64,000 bases of DNA from Burkholderiales bacterium (GCA_003963075.1 RXJV01000035.1:40176-104175); one strand, 5' to 3'; shown: positions 17,645-26,131, counted from the first letter of the stretch. A program made the numbers and translations. The notes: generated by a model from the letters alone, not told the origin.

Positions 17645-18120
17645 ATGGCATCGACAGCTTCAGGCTGATCTGCGTCGTTTGCATACCGACACCTGAGCGG
17701 CAGCATCTATCCAAACCGCTCATCGGGCGCCGCAGGCCCTGACGGGCGGCTTCACCGCCGGAACCGGTCACTTGACAGTGGGATGGGCCACGCAGGGGCT
17801 CGAACGACAGCAGCGGCGAGCAGCGACAGACTCATGTCGACCCGCAGGACATATGGCTCTCAGAGAGCTCGGCGAGAAAGCGCTCTACGGGTTCGGGTCG
17901 CCCGTGCAAGTAGCCTTGGAACTTGCTGCAGCCCATACCCTTCAAATGCTGCTGCTGCCGACCTCGGTCACGCCCAGTTCGAAGCAAGCCTTGCAGCCGG
18001 CGAAGTCGTCGCAGATGAGCTTGCCTTGTAAGCAATGGGATGGACGCCCCCACCCGTAGACGGCATCGAAGTGCCACAGTGGATGTGTCAGCAACCACTC
18101 GATCGGAAGGAGCGTCCGCC
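17645..18120. other. Remnant-rich spacer before the IS110 fragment
   Basis: Apart from the EAL-domain scrap near 17.84-17.95 kb no gene is visible. The last 30 bp (CGGAAGGAGCGTCCGCC before ATG at 18121) form the ribosome-binding region of the IS110-type transposase fragment. Confidence 0.4.
17835..17950 (-). pseudogene. EAL-domain protein, C-terminal scrap
   Basis: About 38 codons translate to QQQHLKGMGCSKFQGYLHG, then RPEPVERFLAEL. This is the conserved end of c-di-GMP phosphodiesterase EAL domains (the family pattern is G-C-x-x-x-QGYLFGRPxP). Nothing upstream preserves the EAL catalytic core in the same frame, so this is a leftover of a larger gene. Confidence 0.6.
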
Positions 18121-18420
18121 ATGCAGATTACGACGATCGGCCTCGATCTGGCCAAGAACGTTTTCCAGGTTCACGGGGTCAACGAGCGCGGGAAAGCAGT
18201 GCTGCGCAAGCAGCTGAAGCGCGACCAGGTTGCTCCCTTCTTCGCGAACCTGCCGCCCTGCCTCGTCGGCATTGAGGCCTGTGCCAGCGCTCACCACTGG
18301 GCTCGCAAGCTGCAGGCGCTGGGCCACACGGTCCGGCTGATGGCGCCACAGTTCGTCAAGCCGTACGTCAAGAGCAACAAGAACGATGCTGCAGATGCAG
18401 AGGCGATCTGCGAGGCGGTC
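18121..18420 (+). pseudogene. IS110-family transposase, N-terminal fragment
   Basis: From ATG at 18121 the frame reads MQITTIGLDLAKNVFQVHGV and continues through GIEACASAHHWARKLQALGH and KSNKNDAADAEAICEAV. This is the DEDD (RuvC-like) N-terminal domain of IS110 transposases, with the catalytic D-x-A and N-D-A-x-D-A motifs. Homology stops after EAICEAV at about 18420; ten unrelated residues follow before a stop at 18453. The missing C-terminal part has a counterpart at 23469-24061 on the other strand. The junction lies exactly at the broken end of the STAND nuclease gene. Confidence 0.88.
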
Positions 18421-19074
18421 AACCGTTCCGATGGGCTGAGCTGCAGCGGTTAGGAGCGCGCGGATGGAACTCTTGCCCTGCTCAACTGCAGCAACCGTCT
18501 CGAGTAGTGCGGGAAGACTCCGTGGAGACCTGAACAGGAAGGGGCTGGAGGCCAACCGCTTCCACGCAGCCGAGAGTCGACGCGCCACGGGTCGGCCGAA
18601 CGTCATCTGAAGCACCAAGCCCTCGGAGAAGCAGACCGTAGCCGACGCCAGGAGAACCTGGATGCGAAACGTCTCTTCGGGGCCGAGGGCTGGTCCACGC
18701 ATGAGTGCAAGCGCGGCCCCGAATGTTTCGCCTATTGACCGCTCTACTCGACGGCTGGCAACGTCGCGGGCAGCTTGATTCGACAGCGCCAGCCCGCGGG
18801 AAATGTCGGCAAGTGCCGTGACGACCGGACTACCGGCGCCCCAGGTGCGCAATGCCTCGTCGTGCCACGCGGTGACGGCCTGCACTGGGTCATCGCAGCA
18901 AATGGCACCTGCGGCAAACACCGCAAACCAGCCCTCGATGTTCAGCTTTGACTCGGTCGGCGGCGTGTCGCCGCCATCACCTTGCATGGCCTGCTGGCGG
19001 TCGGGAAGCGATGCGATGGTGTTGAAAGCTCGCTCGAAGGCAGCGAGCGCGCCAACGAACCCTGCGCCAGGCAC
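18421..19074 (-). pseudogene. 3' continuation of the STAND-nuclease gene, shifted frame and truncated
   Basis: Going leftwards from 19062, the coding frame of the STAND protein changes by one base. The new frame (VGALAAFERAFNTIASLPD, then WFAVFAAGAICCDDPVQAVTAW) continues the TPR-like helical repeats for about 210 codons. Removing one base from the CCC at 19060-19062 joins both parts smoothly as ...AGICAWRRFVGALAAFERAF. The frame then runs into IS110 DNA at 18420, so the true C-terminus is lost. The ancestral protein was therefore longer than about 1,170 residues. Confidence 0.7.
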
Positions 19075-21928
19075 AGATGCCCGCTCGTCGGAACGCGAAC
19101 GCGTCTATGGCCTTCGCCGCTTCGGGCTCAGAAATCAGCGAGTCCCAGACTGCAAGGGCGCCGACGTCATCGTTGACTTGGAAGAGTGCGTTGACTCGCT
19201 GTTCGCGGATGGTGGGGGTCTCTCCGAACGTCGACGCCGCGTCGGCCAGGGTCTGCATTGCCGCCGCATGGTCGTGAAGGTGCTCACCCTGGACGATTGA
19301 CGTCGCCTTCGCGACCTCACTGCCGAATTGGACGAGGCCGAAGCGACGTGCAATCGCATCAGCTCGGGACAGCAGCGCGATCGTTGGCGCCCATTCGGTC
19401 TCGCTGGAATGGCGCGAGGACCATGCACCGTGCACGAAGGCTCCACAAGAGTTCACCAGGGGCCAATGAAGCACGGCCTCAAAGGCTTGCCTCTCCTCGG
19501 CATCGGAATCAAGTTCAAGCCAGTCGAGGACTTCCGCCAGGTCTTTCAGGCTGCGCACAGAAGGCGCTTGAAGCGAGAGGTAGAACTGGGCGCTCGTCGC
19601 GCTTGCGGGGATGCCGTCGAGCGCACCGTACGACTGGGCTATGAACCGACGGCCATAGTCCTCAGCCACATCGGCAGCCTCGCCTTTCAGTTTGCTGAGG
19701 GTGCCAATCGCGGCCAACTTCGACCTCAAGGGAACTCGCGGATTCCTGTTGATGAGCAACTTGGAGCAGCGCATGACCTCTAGGGCTGCACGCGGTTCCT
19801 GCTCCGGAATCTGACCAACCTCATCGGTCCAACGGGCCAGGATGGTCGGGAGCGACTCGGAGTCAATCTGGTTCGCCACAGAGAACTGAAGTTGGCGCAA
19901 CATGGCGCTGACAAAGGGCTGGGGTTCGAAGAAGCGCTGGCCCTCGGACAACGAGACGTACGGCAGCCAAACCAGTTGCTGAAAGACAGCGGCCGAGATC
20001 GTTTCCTCGCCGATGGTCTCCAGAATGCGAGCGCAGTGCGCGAGGCGGGACGCATCATGCGCGATGTAGGCGTGGAACAGGAGCGCCGCCGCATCGGCGA
20101 CATCGAGACTCTTGACGCCTGCGATTGCGTCGTAGATGTGGCTGTGGGCAAGCTGCCTGCGTTCCAATGGCCAGACCTCTGCAGCAGACCCTTTCAACAT
20201 CGGAGTCACACTGAGGCGTCCGACGAGAGCCTGCTCTAGCCACTTTCCTTGCAGTGAGTCAATGACGTCGCCACCGTTGTCGATGTCTCCGACAGCTCGA
20301 GTCAGGCCCAGCAACATCGGGCGCGTCAGCGGGAAGGTCGCCTCCGCGGCGGTGTACACAAACGCTGCTGTCTTGGGGGAGACGGTCTCGCTAAGCATCC
20401 GGCGTGCCACCTGCTTGGCGGTAGCGATAGCTGGCGAGGTCAACGTGATATCAGCCGGCGTGGGCGCTGGCCAGCCCTTCGTCCCGAGTTCGGCAATCCG
20501 CACCTGAACTAGCTTTGGGTGGCCCCCCGTCGCGCTGCGAATGAAGGCGGCCCACGCCTGTGACATATCCTCCGGACAGCCGTTGCTCAGACAATGCTGT
20601 TGAACCTCTTCTACCGACAGCTCAGGCACATCAATGGCTTCGATGCCCGCGAAATCCGAGAGCTGCGCGGTTTCGCCAGACTCACCGCGCGCCGTCAGAA
20701 GCAAGCCACGGCCCGCGCGAGTGGCACGGCTGACCAGCAGCGCCAATGCCTGTCCGTATGCCGCATGCGCACTCGGAGACAGGTCAATGTTGTCGACTAC
20801 GACAAGCGAAGGAGCAGATTCATCAGCGATGCCGGCTGCTATCGCTCTCAGCAGGTTGTCAGTATCAACTCCACTGCGAGAGGCCACCGGGAACCACCAA
20901 GCATCCGGACAAAGTGCATTCGCCACAAGTTGGGCGATGGTCGTCTTGCCCTTGTAGATGGTGCCGGTAAGCAACACAGCCTTTCGTTCCGCCATTCGCA
21001 GACGAACGTGCTCGATGAGAGATGTTCGGTTCAGGAGGGGAGCTGGCGCTGGCGGCAGGGGCAGTCGCATGACCCTTAGGAGCGCATCCCCGGGGTCAAA
21101 GACGCCGGCTTGAAGTGCTCGCTGGAACTGCTGGTACTGCAGGGCGGGAATCGGGACATGCTCCGTCGTCGCCGCGTCAATCTCCCGCAGGAGGTCGGCA
21201 AGGCCCAAACGGCGGCTGGCAGACTCTGGCCGCACGAGCACGTCGCATGCGAAGGCATGAAGTCGGTCCCTGACTGCGGCCACGTACGATAGAGAGACAT
21301 TGGCTTGGTTGAGCCGGACCACCAACCTGTCGTCGACGCTTTGCTTCACCGCATCGAGGCCGGGCTGGTTCAGGTACCAATGAACTCGGCGGATGAGTCG
21401 TTCCTGAACCTGTTCGGATGTGGCCGAGGCGAGGAACGCCCGCAGGCCACTGGTAAGAGCGAGCTTCAGCGTCAGGTAGGCCTGAATCTGCGCCGCCATT
21501 TCAGCATCGGTTTGGGCAATGCGCCAGGCTTCAAGGCCAGCGACTCCTCCGAACTGCGCATCTCGCTCGAGTGCGGCAGACGCGGTCGTGATGTAGTGGT
21601 AATCGACGCGCCGAGTCGACTCCCGCAGGCTGAGCCTCCAGAAGTTTTCGAGGGCCTCGTGGGAACGTTGGTTGTTGAGCGAGAGGCTTTCGGCCTCATG
21701 CTTGACCTGTCCGGCGATGGCGCCGCCCGAAGCTATTCGGTCAAGGTCCTCGGCACCTTCCAGGAAGATGACTTCGTCAGGTGAAGTCAGCCGCAACCAA
21801 GCATCAATCGACCACCAGATCTGATACACGATGCCTCGGATAGAGGCAACCGCCTGCCGCGCGGCGTCGCCCGCCAGCTCTCCATGGCTTGAAAAGGGGT
21901 CTGGCAGGTCGTTGAAACTGGACGCCAT
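18977..21928 (-). CDS. Cap4/DUF4297-like nuclease fused to a STAND NTPase (putative antiphage protein, C-terminus broken)
   Basis: The 983-codon frame has three parts. Residues about 25-130 look like a DUF4297/Cap4-type PD-(D/E)xK endonuclease: RGIVYQIWWSIDAWLRL, FLEGAEDLDRI (acidic pair near 57-61) and the Q-x-K motif AGQVKHEAESLSL at 74-76. Residues about 310-420 form a STAND P-loop NTPase with Walker A GTIYKGKTT (322-330) and Walker B SLVVVDNID (374-382). The rest is helical TPR-like repeats, the usual sensor of Avs-type defence proteins. The last about 27 codons are out of frame (see the continuation at 18421-19074). It lies 31 bp downstream of the PGH-like gene. Function is inferred from architecture. 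Confidence 0.75.
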   Translation of the reverse strand: MASSFNDLPDPFSSHGELAGDAARQAVASIRGIVYQIWWSIDAWLRLTSPDEVIFLEGAEDLDRIASGGAIAGQVKHEAESLSLNNQRSHEALENFWRLSLRESTRRVDYHYITTASAALERDAQFGGVAGLEAWRIAQTDAEMAAQIQAYLTLKLALTSGLRAFLASATSEQVQERLIRRVHWYLNQPGLDAVKQSVDDRLVVRLNQANVSLSYVAAVRDRLHAFACDVLVRPESASRRLGLADLLREIDAATTEHVPIPALQYQQFQRALQAGVFDPGDALLRVMRLPLPPAPAPLLNRTSLIEHVRLRMAERKAVLLTGTIYKGKTTIAQLVANALCPDAWWFPVASRSGVDTDNLLRAIAAGIADESAPSLVVVDNIDLSPSAHAAYGQALALLVSRATRAGRGLLLTARGESGETAQLSDFAGIEAIDVPELSVEEVQQHCLSNGCPEDMSQAWAAFIRSATGGHPKLVQVRIAELGTKGWPAPTPADITLTSPAIATAKQVARRMLSETVSPKTAAFVYTAAEATFPLTRPMLLGLTRAVGDIDNGGDVIDSLQGKWLEQALVGRLSVTPMLKGSAAEVWPLERRQLAHSHIYDAIAGVKSLDVADAAALLFHAYIAHDASRLAHCARILETIGEETISAAVFQQLVWLPYVSLSEGQRFFEPQPFVSAMLRQLQFSVANQIDSESLPTILARWTDEVGQIPEQEPRAALEVMRCSKLLINRNPRVPLRSKLAAIGTLSKLKGEAADVAEDYGRRFIAQSYGALDGIPASATSAQFYLSLQAPSVRSLKDLAEVLDWLELDSDAEERQAFEAVLHWPLVNSCGAFVHGAWSSRHSSETEWAPTIALLSRADAIARRFGLVQFGSEVAKATSIVQGEHLHDHAAAMQTLADAASTFGETPTIREQRVNALFQVNDDVGALAVWDSLISEPEAAKAIDAFAFRRAGICAWRRVRWRARCLRASFQHHRIASRPPAGHAR

Positions 21929-21959
21929 GGGCTAGGTACTAGCTACCAGCGCAAGAAGG

Positions 21960-22589
21960 TCAGACCGACAGCTTGGCGGCCCCGGGTCCCGTCCGACGTG
22001 CCGCACGTCGCAGTAGCACTTCCCTTGCCGCGGCTACGAGCTTTCGCTTGTGGGGTGACGACTTACGAAACGCGGCGCTGAGCTCCAACTGGACCCCGAC
22101 GCCGCGGCGGCCGCGATTGCAGACGTTGTTTGGGTGGGTTCCGGGAAACTCATGGCCGTCGAGGTAGCACACGAGGCCCGCCTTGATCATCGCCGCGCCG
22201 AGTTCGGCTGCGAGTTCGTTGTCGAGTCCGCCCACGAGAACGACTTCACCGTCGACCTTGCATCCGTGGATTGCGACGACATCGTCGCAGGTCACCAGCA
22301 GTTCAAGGCAGCTAGGCTCGTCAAAATAGTGGCTCGTCAGGTGCAGCGCCGCATAGTTCTGCGTTGAGCGGATGCCTTCCAGCACGTACAAGGAAAACTC
22401 TGCGCCGGCGATGGCGGCTGCAATCTCCGAGGTTTGCTCTTCGATGCTGCCGCCGTGCGGCGCGACGATGCCAATGGAGGAGCCAGGTCTCGGCACGCGG
22501 GTGATGAGGTAGTCAGCACCTTCGTCGTATGCAGCCGCGAGGTCGGCGAACGAACGAAAGCTCTTGGCGAGAATTGGCGGGAGGCTCAC
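21960..22589 (-). CDS. Poly-gamma-glutamate hydrolase-like protein (PghP family, phage-related)
   Basis: This 209-residue protein has the signature of zinc-dependent poly-gamma-glutamate hydrolases: GIVAPHGGSIEEQTSEIAAA (metal-binding His and Glu), LHLTSHYFDEPSCLELL, VVAIHGCKVDGEVVLVGGLD and the C-terminal NVCNRGRRGVGVQLELSAAF. Family members occur in phages, where they cut capsular polyglutamate, and in many bacterial genomes with no known role. GTG at 22589 is favoured because homology begins just after it; the frame stays open to an ATG at 22670. It is the first gene of an apparent pair with the Cap4-STAND gene on the same strand. Confidence 0.82.
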   Translation of the reverse strand: MSLPPILAKSFRSFADLAAAYDEGADYLITRVPRPGSSIGIVAPHGGSIEEQTSEIAAAIAGAEFSLYVLEGIRSTQNYAALHLTSHYFDEPSCLELLVTCDDVVAIHGCKVDGEVVLVGGLDNELAAELGAAMIKAGLVCYLDGHEFPGTHPNNVCNRGRRGVGVQLELSAAFRKSSPHKRKLVAAAREVLLRRAARRTGPGAAKLSV

Positions 22590-23466
22590 GGCAGCGAGTT
22601 TATGTTGGTTACTTGCGCAGCAGCGGTTGGCAGTACTGCGCCCCGGGGGTCGTAGTCCGTGGCGTTGCACTCGTGCTCATCTGCAGTGCTCGCGAACTGT
22701 TTGCTGTGCGGATGCCAACGCGGTGCGCCAACGTCGGGCTGATCCGCAACAGCCAACTTCGCCGCCAGTCTGTGGCCGTCCGCGTCGCACGTTGAGGCGT
22801 CGGGGCGAATGACTGCTTTCGGACGGCCAACCCCGCACCTCGGAACTACTGCAACGGGTCGGTACCGCCAGTTCGCCCTGCACAGAAGGAGTCATCGGCG
22901 CGACGCGCCCAAAGATTCGCCGTCCGAGGTCACCTGCACGTCGCATAGCTGCCGCTCATGCCCCAGCTGGTGGCCGAGTCGAGCGTCGGCTTACTGCCGG
23001 ATAGCGCGAATGCCCCCGTTGGCCCCGACCGGCTCCTCACGCTGCAAAGCCGTCCCCCGATGTGTTGCTCAACCCGATTGCACATCATCGACTAGGCACG
23101 CACACTGGCTGTCCAACTTCTGGGGGTCAGTTCACTGGTTTGGTGGACACCATCCTGGCTGCCTCAGCCCAACGGTTCAAGGTGAGTTGGCCGGACGTAC
23201 ATGGACGCCCCCGGTTTGCCAAGCTTCCAGTTCACTGCTGCACGAAGAAAAGATTGCACCCGTACATTCGGACTTTCAGTGCGAGGCGAGCTCGCTGTCC
23301 CTGATGGGTTCTGCTGGTCGGCGCCCAATCGCATACACGCACTCGAAGTGCCTCGTCCGGCGCGGGCTGTGCCAACCACGGTCTGACCTATCGTGCCATC
23401 AACTTGCTGGTTGCCTGAGCAATCGGCGGTGGGGTTCTCCTGTTCGTGTCGATGTCGGCGATATCT
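22590..23466. other. 877-bp stretch without a supportable gene
   Basis: A plus-strand frame stays open across much of it, but its translation is low-complexity Ser/Arg/Pro/Cys-rich and matches nothing. The segment contains copy B of the diverged repeat (23125-23203). The part next to 22589 should contain the promoter of the PGH-STAND pair. The rest looks like decayed DNA. Confidence 0.45.
23125..23203 (+). repeat. Diverged repeat, copy B (partner at 17180-17253)
   Basis: This plus-strand segment opens with GGTCAGTTCACTGG and contains GTGGACACCATCCTGGCTGC, CGGTTCAAGGTGAG and GGCCGGACG. It aligns by eye with the reverse strand of 17180-17253. The two copies sit on opposite strands on either side of the STAND locus. 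Confidence 0.5.
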
Positions 23467-23468
23467 GG

Positions 23469-24061
23469 CTACGCCGCGGCGTAGCCAGCCTTGAACTCTC
23501 GCCCGTGCGCCAGTAGCGCCCAGACGGTCCTCGCGGTCTTGTTCGCCATCGCGACCGCGGCAACGTTCTTGTTGCGGCGCGTTGTAATCTTGACCAGCCA
23601 GCTGTCCGGATCGGCCTTCTGGGTCGCCCTGTAGATGACGGAGCGAGCACCGTGAATCAGCATCGTGCGCAGGTATGCATCTCCGCGCTTGCTCATCCCC
23701 AGCAACGTCGGCTTGCCGCCGCTGGAGTGCTGTCGCGGGACCACGCCCAGCCATGCGGCGAACTGCCGGCCGCTATCGAAGTTCTTTGCGTCGCCAATGC
23801 TGGCGACCAGGGCGCTCGCAGTCAGGGGCCCGATGCCTGGCACCTTCTCAAGACGCTGACTGGCCTCGCTAGCTCGGTGCCATGCCTTGATCTGCACTTC
23901 GATCTCGTCGACTTGCTCCTGCAGCGCCTTGAGGTGGTCGAGCAGGCGTTGGATGAGCAGACGGAAGTTGCCGGGCAGCTCGTTCTCGGCATCTTCGATG
24001 AGCGGTGGCACGCGCTGGGCGATGTACGCGATGCCCTGCGGCACCACCAGGCCGTAGCCGC
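23469..24061 (-). pseudogene. IS110-family transposase, C-terminal fragment
   Basis: From about 24061 leftwards the frame reads GLVVPQGIAYIAQRVPPLIE, then the transposase_20 (IS116/IS110/IS902) C-terminal domain LEKVPGIGPLTASALVASI, FAAWLGVVPRQHSSGGKPTL, LGMSKRGDAYLRTMLIHGAR and the end WALLAHGREFKAGYAAA. The N-terminal DEDD domain is absent; upstream in the same frame is a piece of ygiD. A perfect 20-bp palindrome (23467-23486) overlaps the stop codon. Roughly 50 residues separate this part from what the 18121-18420 fragment encodes, so the two could be pieces of one copy. Confidence 0.88.
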
Positions 24062-24440
24062 GCAGGATGGGCTTCGCCTTCCCTGGTGACGCAGCGGCAA
24101 TGCCCGCGGTGTACAGCAGCGGTAGGAAGTGGTCGGGCGTCGGGACCGCCATCGAAACATCAGGATGCTCGGTGAGCGACGCGATGTCTTCGGGTCGGTT
24201 CGACATCAGGTCAGCCGCAGCGTCATCGAACCGATGCGCCCAGTCTTCACCACCCTCACGGTTGTGCCAGTCGATCACTCGCAGGTTGTGGACGACGTTG
24301 CCGCTCGACACGACCAGAACGCCACGCCGACGCAGCGCATCGAGCTTGGCACCCAGCTCGACGTGATACGACATCGGCTTCAGCGAATTCAGCGACAGCT
24401 GCACCACCGGAACGTCTGCCTTCGGAAACAGGTGACAGCG
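24062..24440 (-). pseudogene. 4,5-DOPA dioxygenase extradiol-type (YgiD/LigB family) fragment
   Basis: About 125 codons encode the middle and C-terminal part of a DODA-type extradiol dioxygenase: HLFPKADVPVVQLSLNSLKP, GVLVVSSGNVVHNLRVIDWH (with a metal-site His of the family), and MAVPTPDHFLPLLYTAGIAA. The gene lacks its N-terminus and, at ILRGYG, passes without a stop into IS110 sequence, losing its last strands. The shared GYG at the join suggests a short-homology junction. It is a broken chromosomal gene rather than part of the phenol pathway. Confidence 0.75.
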
Positions 24441-24561
24441 CCCTGCTTTTCCTCCCTGAGCAGGCGCTGCAGCGATGACAGCGAAGGCGTTCGGCTCCCG
24501 GCAAGGCCGGGGCGGTCTTTCCTGGTTGGCTCTGAAAGTCGCGACGCTAACGTTCGCACAC

Positions 24562-24795
24562 ATGACTCGCCATCGCCTCCACCGCCAGACCACCGCGTTC
24601 TTCGTGGTGCTGTCACTGATGTTCTCGCAGCTGGCACTGGCGAGCCATGTCTGCCCGCAACAGGCCGACCCGGCCGCGGTGGCAGCCGTGATGGAGGCAG
24701 GCACGCACTGTGACGGCATGGCCCCGCAGCAGCTGGCCCAGTGCCATCAGCATGCGGTCGAGCGGCGGCTTGGGGCCGGAAGCAGCTACACGTGA
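24562..24795 (+). CDS. Small exported protein, probably truncated
   Basis: The 77-codon frame starts with a signal-like segment (RQTTAFFVVLSLMFSQLALASHVCPQ). A short Cys/His-containing mature part follows (THCDGMAPQQLAQCHQHAVE), of the kind seen beside metal-efflux genes. After CHQHAVE the sequence (RRLGAGSSYT) looks unrelated, so the gene is probably cut at about 24765, close to the catabolic block. The ATG at 24562 lies where the signal peptide begins. Confidence 0.5.
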   Translation: MTRHRLHRQTTAFFVVLSLMFSQLALASHVCPQQADPAAVAAVMEAGTHCDGMAPQQLAQCHQHAVERRLGAGSSYT

Positions 24796-24832
24796 TCTGG
24801 CACCACGGATAGCGGACCTGCCCGATGGCCGC

Positions 24833-26131
24833 TCAGTTGCCGCCGCGCAGGTTCTGCACCTGGAAGAGCTTGGGCGGGTTCTGCTTGGCATCGACCTGAC
24901 CCTTGAACTGCCCGGTCGTGCAGTGCTTCGACTGCACGTCGACCATGGAGAACGAGTCGTCGATCGCGATGCCGGTGCCCTTGTTGATCGGCAGGTGGGC
25001 GTCCGGATGCGACTTGCCGATGGTCCAGCTCTTCCACAGCTCGCCCTTGCGGTCGTAGATTAGCGTGCGGTTGATGTTGTAAACCTGGGCGTCGATGTGG
25101 AAGACGCGCTTGCTGATCGGATGCGCTCCGTTGACGGGCTCGGCCTCCAGCACAAAGACCTTGCGCAGCTGCCAGGTGATGTTGGGGAAGCAGCCGCCCT
25201 GGCCGCCGAAGTCCACGAACTTGTAGCCGTCCGCCTGCTTGAACTCGTCCGTCAGCGCCAGCTCGTTGTGGTTGTAGTAGGGCATCAGGATGTTCTTGGT
25301 GCCCTTGTAGGCCCACTTCATGTCGGACACGCGGCCGTTATAGCCCTCGAAGTCCTCGATCATCAGATCGGCGCCGAGGAAGGCATCGGTCGCCTGCCCC
25401 GTGGCCAGCCGGCGCACGCGGCGCTGGAAGCCCAGGTAGAGGTAGGCGTCGTCGAACTTCAGGTCGTCGTCGTAGCGCTGGATCAGCAGCTGGGTGTTCT
25501 TCAGGTCCTGCGGCTCCTGCACCTGCACATAGATGCCGCGGAACAGCTCCGACGGGTTGGGCGTGACCTCGGGCACCGGCGCGTCCTGCACGCGGTGGCG
25601 GAAGTTCAGGAAGTGGAAGTCGAATTTGATGGTCCGCTCGACCTGACCGGTCGTCATGTTGCGGTACTTCCAGTAGAAGGGATCGATGGCGGCGTTGTCA
25701 CCCCAGTTGATGCCGTACTTGAAGTTCCAGGCGATCTTCTCGCCGGCGCGCGGGTCGTCAAGCCGCGGCTCCTCGGGGAACGGACGCCCGGCCTCGAAGC
25801 CGCTGATCTCGCCGTTCTTGGCGCCCAGCTTAGTCTTGTTGAGGCCCTTGCGGCTGGCCTCGACATAGGCCTTGTTGAGCTGGAACTGGGTCGTCGGGCC
25901 CACCTTGATCTCGGTCCAGCCGCTCTTGACCGCCAAGTACATGCCGGCGTCGAGCGCGTCCTTGAACTGCTCGACGTTGGCCTTGCTGATGACGGTGCCA
26001 ACCGTCAGGCCGGGGAAGCTCGGAAAGCCCTGCTTGTAGGGGTTGAACGAGGCCTCGAGGTCGGCCTCGGTGGCGGCCAGCGCGCCGGCCGCCAGGCCCG
26101 CGGCGGCGAGGGTGAGTGTCAGTCGCTTCAT
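24833..26131 (-). CDS. DUF1329 domain-containing protein
   Basis: This 432-residue exported protein has the signal peptide MKRLTLTLAAAGLAAGALAA. The body matches DUF1329, putative outer-membrane-associated proteins with a LolA/LppX-like fold expected to carry hydrophobic molecules. It shows the family segments YDDDLKFDDAYLYLGFQRRV and YNHNELALTDEF. AGGAG stands in front of the ATG at 26131. It is the last gene of a four-gene operon (31619 to 24833) with DUF1302, MMPL and YCF48-like genes, a set that recurs in degraders of hydrophobic compounds. The ligand is unknown. Confidence 0.9.
   Translation of the reverse strand: MKRLTLTLAAAGLAAGALAATEADLEASFNPYKQGFPSFPGLTVGTVISKANVEQFKDALDAGMYLAVKSGWTEIKVGPTTQFQLNKAYVEASRKGLNKTKLGAKNGEISGFEAGRPFPEEPRLDDPRAGEKIAWNFKYGINWGDNAAIDPFYWKYRNMTTGQVERTIKFDFHFLNFRHRVQDAPVPEVTPNPSELFRGIYVQVQEPQDLKNTQLLIQRYDDDLKFDDAYLYLGFQRRVRRLATGQATDAFLGADLMIEDFEGYNGRVSDMKWAYKGTKNILMPYYNHNELALTDEFKQADGYKFVDFGGQGGCFPNITWQLRKVFVLEAEPVNGAHPISKRVFHIDAQVYNINRTLIYDRKGELWKSWTIGKSHPDAHLPINKGTGIAIDDSFSMVDVQSKHCTTGQFKGQVDAKQNPPKLFQVQNLRGGN

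Noticed and set aside
18040..18120. A longer N-terminus for the IS110 transposase fragment
   Set aside because: IS110 proteins begin at MQITTIGLDLAKNVFQVHG; the upstream codons are non-homologous and a GGAAGGAG ribosome-binding site precedes 18121.
22809..23516. A 235-codon plus-strand frame
   Set aside because: Ser/Arg/Cys/Pro-rich translation without homology; it runs antisense into the IS110 fragment.
24062..24440. An extradiol dioxygenase belonging to the phenol pathway
   Set aside because: It is a DODA/LigB-type fragment lacking both ends; the pathway enzyme is the intact type I dioxygenase at 38066-38998.
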